Source: JBBATK01 sp040398805 (lineage in GTDB: Bacteria > Bacteroidota > Ignavibacteria > Kapaibacteriales > NICIL-2). From it: 64,000 nucleotides of DNA. Shown in pieces: positions 55,662-63,999 of this stretch. Both the position numbers and the translations under genes were made by a program. Each line of letters begins with the position of its first letter. Within the stretch, counting starts at the first letter, position 1. The notes beneath the pieces are model-generated. The model was not told the origin of the DNA. It searched no databases and was given only the letters and a program-made list of their open reading frames with translations. The stretch lies in assembly GCA_040398805.1 (NCBI GenBank), contig JBBATK010000004.1:62001-126000 (forward strand), given 5' to 3'.

Positions 55662-58148
55662 ATGAAAAAGCTGTTCTTCATACTCGTTCTCACCGTGGCG
55701 GCATCCATGTCCGCCGTCGCTCAGCAACGATATGTGTCCGCCGCGCAGTTCCTGTATCCGGCGAAAACGTCCGTTCCGGGATTGGCCTCGAATGCGGCGT
55801 CCGCGCGTGCGTTCGACTATAGCGCCCAGGATGCACGGGCCGTATTCCAGTCGACCTCGAATGTCTTGTCTGTAGCGGATTTTCCCATCGGCATGAACGA
55901 GACCGGCACGTTGGAGCTGAAGGAACGTCCGTCGGTATTCGACGGCGAGACTCGCGCCTACAAGATGGTGGGCGGAAAGAAAATCGAAATTCGTCTCCCG
56001 GCTTCGCGCACCTACAGCGGCACGATCCGCGGTGAGTACGGGTCCAAAGTCATTCTCATTTCGACCGACGACGATGTGTATGTGTCCCTCGAGCGTTCGA
56101 GCGGAACCATGTTGCAGATAGCCCCTGCGAACACAAAGAAGAACACACTGATACTTCAAGACAACTCCCGCGGAGCCACCTCCTCGTTCTCCTGTGGCTT
56201 CGAGAATCTTCCTGATGCCCGTCAGCCCATGCCGAATGCGGATGCCATGCGTTCCATGAAGGGCTCTGTTTTGCAAGCAACCGACCAGCGTGAGGCGCTC
56301 GTTGCCATCGAAACGGATAGGTTCCTTTGGACGAGAATGGGCAAGGATGAGGCGAAGATCACCCGATACTTGTACACCATCTTCGCAACCGTGAGCTGGA
56401 TCTATGAGCGTGAAGCGAACGTGTCCTTTGTCCTCGGAACCATCATCATCCACACCGACACCGATCCCGATCCGTACACGGAAAATGCCAATGGCGACAT
56501 CGGCGCTCTGCTGGCCGAGTTCTCCGCGAACTGGCGCGCGAACTACGGAACCGTCAAGCGGAACTTAGCCGTTCTGTTTACCGTTCCCGGGAAGACGGAC
56601 GTCGGTGGTATCGCCTACCTGGCCACCTTGTGTACCACCAGAGGCTTTGCCGCGTGCGGGATCCAAACGAACAGTGTCCTTCCGACGCAAGGATACCAAT
56701 GGGATGCCTTCGTGACGGCGCACGAGGTAGGACACATCTTCGGTGCGAAACACACGCATGCGTGCGATTGGGGTCCCCCTCTTGACTCCTGCGTCAGCAC
56801 CTCTGGTTCCATCCCTATCGGCGACGCATGCTGGAACGGGACGCCGAAGCCTTCCAAGGGTAGCATCATGAGCTACTGTCACTTGATGTTCCCGCCGCCG
56901 CGCTACACCTTCCTTGACCAGGTAGCAGCCGTGGTCCGCGCCGGTGCCGAGCGCACAGGATGTTTGAAGCCTCCCGTGAACGCCACGGTGAAGGTCACGC
57001 AGCCCATCGGTGGTGCGGACCAGATCATTCGCAGCGACACCGGGGTTTCCATCGAGTGGACCAGTACGAGAGTGACGAATGTCAACATCGAATACAGCCT
57101 TGATGCCGGTAAAACGTTCACCCCTATCGAGTCGGCCGTCAATCTTCCTGCAACCGACCGTTTTTATAAATGGATGCCGCCGGCGGGTGTCCGTTCGACT
57201 CAGGCGATGATCCGCGTCTTCTCCACCGCCAGTGCGGCGGTTGCCGATACTTCGTATGCGACGTTCACGCTCGGAGCCCCGTCTTTGACCCTCAAGTCCT
57301 TGTTGGGCGGCGAGCGCATCGGTAGGAATACAAACGAGACTATCAGCTGGGAGAGGACGTTCCTCTCACGGAACCGCCTCGAGTTCTCGGCAACAGGAAC
57401 GGATCCGTGGACGACCGTCTTGCCGGATACGACGTTGTTGCAATTCTCCTGGAAGGTTCCCGATGTCGAAGCATCAGCGGCTCGTCTCCGCGTGGTCGGT
57501 GGTATGAATAATTCCATTCTTTCCATGAGCGGACCGTTCGCCATCGGTACTCCGGTGCTGAAGCTCCTCGGTCCGGTGCAAGGCGACAGCGCCTGCGTCG
57601 GTGGAAAGTACTCGATCAAATGGCAGAGCGACTTCGTCCGTGCGATAGATATCCGCTACTCACGGAACAACGGTACGTCGTATCCTATCAATCAGAGCAT
57701 CGCTGCGAATTACGATGCCACCACACAATCGTTCGTGTGGACGGTTCCCACGGGTAGGAATTCCGATAGCGCCATGATCCGCGTGACGAACCTGGCGGAT
57801 CCCAGCCAAGTGGTGGTGTCCGGACGTTTCTCCATCCGCGTGTGCCAGGGTGTGAACTCTGTCGGTGAGACGTCCGAGATGAACGGACTTCGCATCGCGC
57901 GGATTTTTCCGGCACCGGTCACGGACGTCATCGGCCTGTCCATCGAGAACAACCGTGGTGTCTCGACGTTTGCAGAAGTGTCCATCGTCGCTGCAGACGG
58001 ACGCACCGTCGGCACATATCCGCTTGAGCTCATCTCGGGCAATCAGAAGCATAGCATCCCGGCTACGGATCTGTCCTCGGGTGCCTACATCCTGCTCCTT
58101 CGCGCTCAGGGAACGGAATTGTCCTTGCCGTTTGTCGTGGCTCGGTAA
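55662..58148 (+). CDS. Reprolysin-like metalloprotease with T9SS sorting domain
   Basis: 828 residues. A signal peptide (MKKLFFILVLTVAASMSAVAQ) and a propeptide-like region (to about residue 195) precede a metzincin domain with the zinc site HEVGHIFGAKH (His354, Glu355, His358, His364) and a downstream Met-turn candidate SIMSYCH. Ig-like modules follow (about 440-730), and the last 80 residues (FPAPVTDVIGLSI..., ending LPFVVAR) are a T9SS sorting domain. Expected to be a secreted or surface protease. A perfect terminator lies 20 nt downstream, so it is transcribed alone. Confidence 0.9.
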   Translation: MKKLFFILVLTVAASMSAVAQQRYVSAAQFLYPAKTSVPGLASNAASARAFDYSAQDARAVFQSTSNVLSVADFPIGMNETGTLELKERPSVFDGETRAYKMVGGKKIEIRLPASRTYSGTIRGEYGSKVILISTDDDVYVSLERSSGTMLQIAPANTKKNTLILQDNSRGATSSFSCGFENLPDARQPMPNADAMRSMKGSVLQATDQREALVAIETDRFLWTRMGKDEAKITRYLYTIFATVSWIYEREANVSFVLGTIIIHTDTDPDPYTENANGDIGALLAEFSANWRANYGTVKRNLAVLFTVPGKTDVGGIAYLATLCTTRGFAACGIQTNSVLPTQGYQWDAFVTAHEVGHIFGAKHTHACDWGPPLDSCVSTSGSIPIGDACWNGTPKPSKGSIMSYCHLMFPPPRYTFLDQVAAVVRAGAERTGCLKPPVNATVKVTQPIGGADQIIRSDTGVSIEWTSTRVTNVNIEYSLDAGKTFTPIESAVNLPATDRFYKWMPPAGVRSTQAMIRVFSTASAAVADTSYATFTLGAPSLTLKSLLGGERIGRNTNETISWERTFLSRNRLEFSATGTDPWTTVLPDTTLLQFSWKVPDVEASAARLRVVGGMNNSILSMSGPFAIGTPVLKLLGPVQGDSACVGGKYSIKWQSDFVRAIDIRYSRNNGTSYPINQSIAANYDATTQSFVWTVPTGRNSDSAMIRVTNLADPSQVVVSGRFSIRVCQGVNSVGETSEMNGLRIARIFPAPVTDVIGLSIENNRGVSTFAEVSIVAADGRTVGTYPLELISGNQKHSIPATDLSSGAYILLLRAQGTELSLPFVVAR

Positions 58149-58168
58149 GAGCCGCAGGTTGACCTCTC

Positions 58169-58210
58169 AAGAGTCTGCTCCGAATCGTTCGTAGCAGACT
58201 CTTTTCTTTT
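58169..58210 (+). terminator. Strong intrinsic terminator after the reprolysin-like gene
   Basis: An 11-bp perfect stem AAGAGTCTGCT / AGCAGACTCTT, extended by CGAA/TTCG past one mismatch, is followed by a T-rich run. It ends just before the next ATG (58216), so that gene either has a promoter inside this segment or depends on readthrough. Confidence 0.9.
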
Positions 58211-58215
58211 TTTCT

Positions 58216-59271
58216 ATGAAGTTCTTACAAAACACCATCGTCCGAGTCGCCGCAACGCTGCTCGTCTTCTGCCTCGGACTTGGTGCCACGCTTTGGCTTG
58301 CGGAGGTCGATGTCCGTGTGCTCGTGGAGCGATTCATGGCAACGCGATACGGCTTGGCCTTGCTGTCGATCCCGATCGTCTTCCTGTCGCACCTTATGCG
58401 TGCGTGGCGCTGGCAGATCCTTCTTGCGCCAATAAGAAGCCGGGTCCCGATTTTTAATCTCTTCTCAGCCGTCATGGTGGGATATGCCGCTAACAACATC
58501 CTTCCGCGTAGCGGGGAGGTGCTGCGCCCGTATGTCCTCCATCGTCGCGAAGGATTACCGCTCTCCGGATGTGTGGCATCCGTTCTTGTGGAGCGCTTCA
58601 TCGATGTCGTGAATCTCTTGCTCTTCCTTGCCTTGGCACTCTTCGTCGTCGGCGAACGCCTTCAGCAGGTGGTGCCGGGAGCAGATCTTCCGCGCATCAT
58701 CAATTCCGTTGCGATCAGCAGTCTGGTGCTGCTCGTCGTCCTCGTCGTCTTCGCTGCGACCACGTTCGTCGAGTCCGTTCTCCGTGCCATCATCGCTCCC
58801 TTCGCCAAGAACGGGTGGCTGAAGGTTGAGAGCGCGATCGCCTCGTTCAAAAGCGGACTGCGCATCATCCAACGTCCGAGCGAGTACCCGAAACTCCTCG
58901 TCCAGTCCCTCATGATCTGGATTCTGTACATTCTGCCCGTGTTCGTGATGTGCAAGGCATTCCCCACAGAGTCACTGCAGTCCCGAACCTTTCTCGATGC
59001 AAGCATCATCCTGCTGGTCATGGCCATAGCGACCACGCTGACGCCACCCGTACCCGGCGGATTCATCGTCATCCCGGCCATGCTTGCCGGTGCGCTCATT
59101 CCCTTGTTCGGCTGCACGCGCGAGGATGCCGCCGCCTATGCATTCCTTACCTTCATGCTGAACTACATTCCCGTGACCATCCTCGGCGGCGTCTTCATGC
59201 TCAGGGAGCAGGTGCAGCCGGGAGAGGAAACGGAAGCGGGATCGGAACCGAGGGAAGGAAAGAGACCTTAG
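58216..59271 (+). CDS. Flippase-like membrane protein (UPF0104/LPG synthase TM family)
   Basis: 351 residues with about eight hydrophobic helices. The stretches LLAPIRSRVPIFNLFSAVMVGYAANNILPRSGEVLRPY and ATTLTPPVPGGFIVIPA-type text belong to the UPF0104 family related to the membrane part of lysylphosphatidylglycerol synthase; there is no catalytic aminoacyl-transfer domain. Members are suspected lipid or lipid-linked glycan translocators. Its 3' end overlaps the convergent recX by 4 nt (TTAG). The start is only a few bases past a terminator. Confidence 0.85.
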   Translation: MKFLQNTIVRVAATLLVFCLGLGATLWLAEVDVRVLVERFMATRYGLALLSIPIVFLSHLMRAWRWQILLAPIRSRVPIFNLFSAVMVGYAANNILPRSGEVLRPYVLHRREGLPLSGCVASVLVERFIDVVNLLLFLALALFVVGERLQQVVPGADLPRIINSVAISSLVLLVVLVVFAATTFVESVLRAIIAPFAKNGWLKVESAIASFKSGLRIIQRPSEYPKLLVQSLMIWILYILPVFVMCKAFPTESLQSRTFLDASIILLVMAIATTLTPPVPGGFIVIPAMLAGALIPLFGCTREDAAAYAFLTFMLNYIPVTILGGVFMLREQVQPGEETEAGSEPREGKRP

Positions 59272-59966
59272 ACCGTGGGTTCGTCCCACTCTTGATCGCC
59301 TGTGGCGAAAACCCTTGCCATGACTGCGCGGATGACATCCCACGCAAAGCCGCGTCGTTGTAGGAAGGAAATGACCGCCGCTCGCTGCTTCTCCGGCGTT
59401 CGGTACGCAACCGCCCGTTGCTTCTTGATCGCCGCCTCCAGGGCGATGCGCGAAACATCATCCTGCGAGAAGCTCGATCGGACCGCCTCGTCGGCGATTT
59501 CCCGTTTCACGCCCTTACGAACGAGGTCGGCGCGTAAGCGCGATGGTGACAGCGAGCGCAACGTGAGTGCATCACGTACGTACATGCGCGCAAAGGCTTC
59601 ATCGTCGACGAGCCCGAACTCCCGACAGAACTCGATCGCCTCGTCGATTTCGTCCTCCGCGTACTCTTTCTTCGCCAAACGGTCCCGGATTTGTCTCTCG
59701 GTTCTCGGCTTGAACGACACATAGGCGAACGCCAGTTGCCGTATGCGTTGGCGTCGCTTGTCCGACAGCAGCAATGCCGCGGTCTCGTCTGTGAGATGCA
59801 TCCCCTTGGTCACCCGATATCTCGAAATGATATCGATATGAACCTGCACGGCGAACTCTCCATCCACAAAGACGTTGATCCGTTCCGGTTTGCGTTTGGA
59901 GGCGACCAGTTGCGTCACTGTTCCCAGCTTCACCGGAGTCGTCTGTTTGGTGCGACGGCTCTTCAT
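59268..59966 (-). CDS. recX: Regulatory protein RecX
   Basis: 232 residues from the ATG at 59966. The three-helix RecX repeats are visible: LRLLSRKxR-like ...FKPRTERQIRDRL, FGLVDDEAFARMYVRD, LRADLVRKGVKRE, with a basic N-terminal extension of about 60 residues. RecX caps RecA filaments and lowers recombinase activity. It follows recA on the same strand, separated by a terminator hairpin, so it is probably made from readthrough at a low level. A longer open frame to 60011 would start inside the terminator and is rejected. Confidence 0.88.
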   Translation of the reverse strand: MKSRRTKQTTPVKLGTVTQLVASKRKPERINVFVDGEFAVQVHIDIISRYRVTKGMHLTDETAALLLSDKRRQRIRQLAFAYVSFKPRTERQIRDRLAKKEYAEDEIDEAIEFCREFGLVDDEAFARMYVRDALTLRSLSPSRLRADLVRKGVKREIADEAVRSSFSQDDVSRIALEAAIKKQRAVAYRTPEKQRAAVISFLQRRGFAWDVIRAVMARVFATGDQEWDEPTV

Positions 59967-59975
59967 GATCTGACG

Positions 59976-60016
59976 AAAAAAAAAACGGCAATGAAACCGA
60001 CGTGGTCCCACTGCCG
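59976..60016 (-). terminator. Intrinsic terminator between recA and recX
   Basis: On the minus strand an 8-bp stem CGGCAGTG / CATTGCCG (one G-T pair) is followed by ten T, 20 nt past the recA stop and just before the recX ATG. Confidence 0.75.
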
Positions 60017-60035
60017 CTATCAGGTAGTTGGCATG

Positions 60036-61103
60036 TTACTTGGTTTCTGCGGCACTCATTCCGAGCTTGACTCGGACCTCTTTCTCCAGACGGGTCAGGA
60101 CCTCAGGATTGTCCTGTAGCATCTTCCGCAAACCATCGCGACCTTGGACGCGGTCTTCACCATACGCGAACCACGATCCGCTGCGGTTGACGATGCCGTG
60201 CTCGACGGCGACATCGATCATATCACCGACCTTCGAGATACCCTCGTTGTACATGATATCGAACTCGCACTCCTTGAACGGAGGAGCGACCTTGTTCTTG
60301 ACGATCTTCGCGCGGACACGGTTACCGATGATATCCGTACCATCCTTGATGACATCCTTGCGACGGATATCGATACGTACCGAAGCGTAGTATTTCAACG
60401 CGTTGCCGCCTGTCGTCGTTTCCGGATTGCCGTACACGACACCGATCTTGCTGCGCAATTGATTCGTGAAGATGACGACCGCGTTCGAACGACCGATGAC
60501 GCTTTGCAGTTTGCGCATGGCCTGCGACATCAATCTGGCCTGCGAGCCCATCTGCGCATCGCCCATTTCGCCTTCGATCTCCACGCGCGGCGTAAGCGCT
60601 GCCACAGAGTCGACGACGATGACATCGATGGCACCGCTGCGCACGAGCGTCTCGACAATCTCCAGCGCCTGCTCGCCGAACTCCGGTTGGGAGAGCAAGA
60701 GGTTGTCCAGGTCCACGCCGAGCCGTTGCGCATATGTCATGTCAAGAGCATGTTCCGTATCGACAATCGCGGCGAGTCCGCCATGACGTTGCGCCTCGGC
60801 GATCACCTGAAGACAGACGGTGGTCTTACCGGACGACTCCGGTCCGTAGATCTCGACGATACGTCCGCGAGGAAATCCGCCTACACCGATAGCCGCATCC
60901 AGCGAGATGCAACCGGTGGAAATGGCTTCCACTTGTAACGGGTTTGCGTCGCTCAGACGCAGGATGCTACCCTTACCGTGCTGCTTTTCGATCTGTTCAA
61001 TTGCGCTGAGAGCGATTTTCAATTTCTGTGCATCCGGTTTGGAAAGGTCCGCCTTTTGAGCGGCCGCACCGGGAGCTTTTTCTACTTTCTTGTCGTCTGC
61101 CAT
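60036..61103 (-). CDS. recA: Recombinase RecA
   Basis: 355 residues from the ATG at 61103, with a very good ribosome-binding site GGAGG 5 nt before it. Walker A GPESSGKTT at 87-95, Walker B VIVVDSVAAL, and the DNA-binding loops (EGEMGDAQMGSQARLMSQAMRKL; NQLRSKIGVVYGNPETTTGGNALKYY) are all intact, plus the acidic-poor C-terminus. It drives homologous recombination and SOS induction. A 28-codon upstream extension lacks homology and is rejected. No LexA box that I recognise is in the leader. Confidence 0.97.
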   Translation of the reverse strand: MADDKKVEKAPGAAAQKADLSKPDAQKLKIALSAIEQIEKQHGKGSILRLSDANPLQVEAISTGCISLDAAIGVGGFPRGRIVEIYGPESSGKTTVCLQVIAEAQRHGGLAAIVDTEHALDMTYAQRLGVDLDNLLLSQPEFGEQALEIVETLVRSGAIDVIVVDSVAALTPRVEIEGEMGDAQMGSQARLMSQAMRKLQSVIGRSNAVVIFTNQLRSKIGVVYGNPETTTGGNALKYYASVRIDIRRKDVIKDGTDIIGNRVRAKIVKNKVAPPFKECEFDIMYNEGISKVGDMIDVAVEHGIVNRSGSWFAYGEDRVQGRDGLRKMLQDNPEVLTRLEKEVRVKLGMSAAETK

Positions 61104-61155
61104 GATTCCTCCGTAGTGACGAGATGGGATATAATGAATGCGTGAAGAGAGGGGA

Positions 61156-61187
61156 GCAAAATAGAGCACGCCGTTGTCGCGAAGCAA
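61156..61187 (-). promoter_or_regulatory. Possible recA promoter (TTGC ... TATTTTGC)
   Basis: The minus strand has TTGC, a 20-nt spacer and TATTTTGC, a near match to the Bacteroidota boxes. The ATG is about 53 nt downstream. Confidence 0.35.
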
Positions 61188-61211
61188 CAGAAGCGGGGCT
61201 ATGTTGAAAAC

Positions 61212-61245
61212 AAAAAACGGTCGAACGAAAGTTCGACCGTTTTTT
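61212..61245 (-). terminator. Strong intrinsic terminator after rplS
   Basis: A perfect 15-bp stem AAAAAACGGTCGAAC / GTTCGACCGTTTTTT around a GAAA tetraloop (GAAA on the plus strand), 22 nt past the rplS stop. It is symmetrical and could act in both directions. Confidence 0.92.
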
Positions 61246-61267
61246 GATGCTTTGGATACGCGGGCGA

Positions 61268-61657
61268 TCAGCTTTGGCGCAGCTTCTGACGGACCTTCTT
61301 GTCGCTCATTCCACGCAAATAGTACAGCTTCGCGCGACGGACATGACCGTTACGATCCACGCTGATACCCTGGATGTTCGGGGAATGGAGAGGGAAGATA
61401 CGCTCGACACCGACGCCGTTGGAGATCTTGCGCACACGGAAGGTCGCGTTCGATCCGCCGCCACGACGAGCGATACAGATACCCGTGAAATTCTGGATAC
61501 GCTCTTTCTCACCTTCAACGACCCGTACAGCTACGGTCAGGGTGTCGCCGGGGCCGAAGCTCGGTGTTTGACGGGCGTTGTCACCGTCTTTGGTTTTGCG
61601 GACCTCTTGCATGTTGGCAATGGTCATCTGTTCAATCATCTGCACTTTCGGATGCAT
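61268..61657 (-). CDS. rplS: 50S ribosomal protein L19
   Basis: 129 residues from the ATG at 61657, preceded by GGAGA. FGPGDTLTVAVRVVEGEKERIQNFTG, CIARRGGGSNATFRVRKISNGVGVERIFPLHSP and RRAKLYYLR are L19 signatures. L19 lies at the subunit interface of the ribosome. It has its own promoter and terminator here; the usual partners (rpsP, rimM, trmD) are not adjacent, so it is a single-gene unit. An ATG seven codons in is a less likely start. Confidence 0.96.
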   Translation of the reverse strand: MHPKVQMIEQMTIANMQEVRKTKDGDNARQTPSFGPGDTLTVAVRVVEGEKERIQNFTGICIARRGGGSNATFRVRKISNGVGVERIFPLHSPNIQGISVDRNGHVRRAKLYYLRGMSDKKVRQKLRQS

Positions 61658-61714
61658 CACAGTCTCCGTTTGGAATAAAATTTTCACCGTTGGGGTCACC
61701 GTTCAGGGTGACTG

Positions 61715-61746
61715 CAAAGATACGACACGACAGGGGAATAACCAAA
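61715..61746 (-). promoter_or_regulatory. rplS promoter (TTTG, 20 nt, TATCTTTG)
   Basis: On the minus strand TTTG (61746-61743) and TATCTTTG (61722-61715) are separated by 20 nt, a full match to the Bacteroidota promoter consensus. The ATG lies 57 nt downstream. This is the best promoter in the window. Confidence 0.75.
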
Positions 61747-61895
61747 GATCGACGCAATTCCTCGTGGGAGACGGCGCTCGAAACATGAGTAGGGAGAAAT
61801 CGTTCCGGCGACGCCCGTGGAGGCTACGGGAACAGGACCACCAGGGAAAGGTCGTCAAACGACAATCGTTTCATCGCTGCCGATGCGCGGGAACG

Positions 61896-62924
61896 TCAAA
61901 AGGCCGCGGTGAGCGAGAGGTGGTGTGTTATTCCGGAAACGGAGGTGACGGACGAGGTCACGCCGTAATCCACACAAACATTGAAGGGTAACTCATCGGC
62001 AAGGAATTTGTAGCTCACGCCACCGGCAAGCGAGCGCAGGGGAGCGATGACCGCCGTACCCGCATCGTCACCGACGACGGCCACACCACCGCGAATGGCG
62101 AACACCTCGGTCATTGCGTATTCGCTTCCGACGGTGATCGTGGGAAAGGTGGCACCACGGTTTATCACCGTTTCCAGTGTCAAGAGAAGATACGTGGGCG
62201 ACGGTGAGAAGATGGTGTCCATCGATCCCAACGAGGAGGAGCGCGTGACGAATTGCTCTTCCGACGTGGCTATCTCCGTGCTGATTCCAGCGCGGACGCT
62301 CCATGGTAGCGCGTCGCGCGTGAGCGTGCTGTTGTTCCATGAGATCGAGCCGATGTTCTTTGCCGTGATACCGCACACGAAACTCCGTCCGAAAGGGATA
62401 CGGGCTCCGAGGTCGAAGGCGAAACCTGAACCACGATGGCTATCTCCGGAAACCTGACTCTCGAGGTATTTGGCGGTGGCTCCGATGGATGCGGATGCTA
62501 TCGACACACCCAGGCCTGCTTGAGCGGTGTACGTGGTGTAGGTAGAGGTTCCGAGCGTGTTCCCGGCGGCGTCCGTTCGTGTGAATTCGCCTCCGTTGTA
62601 CATGGCCAGTCCAACACCGAGACCGACGTTGTGGGAGAGGTTGTGCGCAGCGGAGAGAAGGGTGATGGAACGGGAAAGGCCGAGCATGCTGTGCGAGGTG
62701 CTGACGAGAGGTTGTTCCGCCAGTCCGGAGAGTGCTGCGGGATTGACGAACACGGCGTTCGGCTCATTCACAGCCGACGTGTAGGCACCGGACAGACCCG
62801 CTGCACGTGCACCGTAGGTTCTTAGTAGAACGAGCGTGGAATAACCGCTTGATTGACCTTGAGCGAACGACTCTGCCATGAGAAGACAGAGCAGGATGAG
62901 GGATGAAACGAGGTTCCTGGGCAT
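61896..62924 (-). CDS. PorV/PorQ family (UPF0164) outer-membrane protein
   Basis: 342 residues. Signal peptide to about residue 22 (ESFAQ), then GARAAGLSGAYTSAVNEPNAVFVNPAALSGL, the diagnostic FadL-like plug motif of the PorV/PorQ family, then an alternating-residue barrel ending HHLSLTAAF with a terminal Phe. PorV carries T9SS cargo from the translocon to the attachment complex; PorQ belongs to the latter. Which one this is cannot be said. It follows the mini T9SS protein by 51 nt on the same strand and they are probably one transcript. A non-coding stretch of about 150 nt separates its end from the rplS promoter. Confidence 0.85.
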   Translation of the reverse strand: MPRNLVSSLILLCLLMAESFAQGQSSGYSTLVLLRTYGARAAGLSGAYTSAVNEPNAVFVNPAALSGLAEQPLVSTSHSMLGLSRSITLLSAAHNLSHNVGLGVGLAMYNGGEFTRTDAAGNTLGTSTYTTYTAQAGLGVSIASASIGATAKYLESQVSGDSHRGSGFAFDLGARIPFGRSFVCGITAKNIGSISWNNSTLTRDALPWSVRAGISTEIATSEEQFVTRSSSLGSMDTIFSPSPTYLLLTLETVINRGATFPTITVGSEYAMTEVFAIRGGVAVVGDDAGTAVIAPLRSLAGGVSYKFLADELPFNVCVDYGVTSSVTSVSGITHHLSLTAAF

Positions 62925-62975
62925 GGGTCAACGTCCTTGTTGGCGCTTTCGGTTGCTCCTGCAGTCCGTGTCCGA

Positions 62976-63470
62976 TTAGCGCGATATCACGATTCGAATA
63001 GCCGATCGAAAATTGCTCCCCTGAGCAGCCACAATATACACTCCGTTCGGTATGTCGCGGATGGTATACACGGCCTCTTTCATATCGCCCTCGCTGAAGG
63101 TGGCGCGGTCGAGATCCTTCACCTTCTTGCCAAGAATGTTATACACGGCGATCTCGACGACCTGCTCCTCTGTGAGGGTCAGCCACAGCTTGAGCTGATT
63201 GTTGTCGTCCGACAATGAGTATGCCTTGATGGACGACTCTTTACGGGTACTGTCGGAGAAGGATCGGGGTGCCACGGTACGCTTCTGCACTTCGTAGGCA
63301 GGTCCGGAGGAGGTACCCTGAACGGCATGGAATTCGTTGCCACCAGTGCGGGCCACAAACGAGAGGCGCTGCGCCAGTTCTACAGGACGTATAAGCGTCT
63401 GGGCGCTGACGTTCGCCGCGAGAATGCTCACGATCACCAAAACGATATGTAAAGAAAGTCGCTTACGCAT
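62976..63470 (-). CDS. Mini T9SS protein, mostly sorting domain
   Basis: 164 residues from the ATG at 63470, where the signal peptide MRKRLSLHIVLVIVSILAANVSAQ begins. After about 65 residues without clear fold, the rest (NNQLKLWLTLTEEQVVEIAVYNILGKKVKDL, GVYIVAAQGSNF, ending IRIVISR) is a T9SS sorting domain. There is thus little room for a passenger. It is followed 51 nt later by the PorV-family gene, suggesting a role in, or regulation of, the export pathway rather than ordinary cargo. Confidence 0.78.
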   Translation of the reverse strand: MRKRLSLHIVLVIVSILAANVSAQTLIRPVELAQRLSFVARTGGNEFHAVQGTSSGPAYEVQKRTVAPRSFSDSTRKESSIKAYSLSDDNNQLKLWLTLTEEQVVEIAVYNILGKKVKDLDRATFSEGDMKEAVYTIRDIPNGVYIVAAQGSNFRSAIRIVISR

Positions 63471-63612
63471 ACGATCCGGAAGTTTCGGAGCGGTGGAATG
63501 CTCGTGACTTTGACGAACACTGCCCCATCTCCGGTTGCAATATAGACGATTCACGCGCCTCGCGTTTCACTGCGGTTACTGATCGCGTCATGATTAACAT
63601 GGTTTAACGTGC

Positions 63613-63999
63613 TTATGACGGAAACGCCTCGGAAGCTCCGGACGACGCGGGTGCCTGCTTCCGACCACGTCGTTGAGCATCGATTATTGCAGGGTCGATG
63701 CCGATCTGGCGCGCCAGATTGGCTATCGATTCCTCATCCACGTCGAGCATTCTCGAATGTCGGGGATCCGCCTGAATAGCCTTGCCGCTCTCGAACGCCG
63801 GTTGGACCGGACGGGAACCTGCGACGTTCGACCTGTCACGAATGTCCGGCTCCGCAAACTCCCGCGTATCCGAGCCGCTCACCTGCGCAGGCGCGTCACT
63901 GGTGAATATCGGATTGTCGAGAGGCGGAGTGAAGTTCCTTTGAGACAATTCCGACCGGCGTCGCTCCGACGTGCGTTCCCGAGCCGCATAGAATGCCTC
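63613..63999 (-). CDS. C-terminal part of an unidentified protein (5' end outside window)
   Basis: The minus-strand frame is open from the right edge to the TAA at 63613, giving 128 residues. The visible part is rich in Pro, Arg, Ser and charged residues with no hydrophobic segment, so it is probably a disordered tail; a short helical stretch DEESIANLARQIGIDPAIID lies near the end. No family is recognised. A 142-nt non-coding spacer separates it from the mini T9SS gene. Confidence 0.55.
   Translation of the reverse strand, partial: EAFYAARERTSERRRSELSQRNFTPPLDNPIFTSDAPAQVSGSDTREFAEPDIRDRSNVAGSRPVQPAFESGKAIQADPRHSRMLDVDEESIANLARQIGIDPAIIDAQRRGRKQAPASSGASEAFPS

Noticed and set aside
61104..61160. 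SOS (LexA) box upstream of recA
   Set aside because: I looked for a palindromic operator in the leader and found none that resembles a known LexA site; Bacteroidota operators vary, so this is no evidence of absence.
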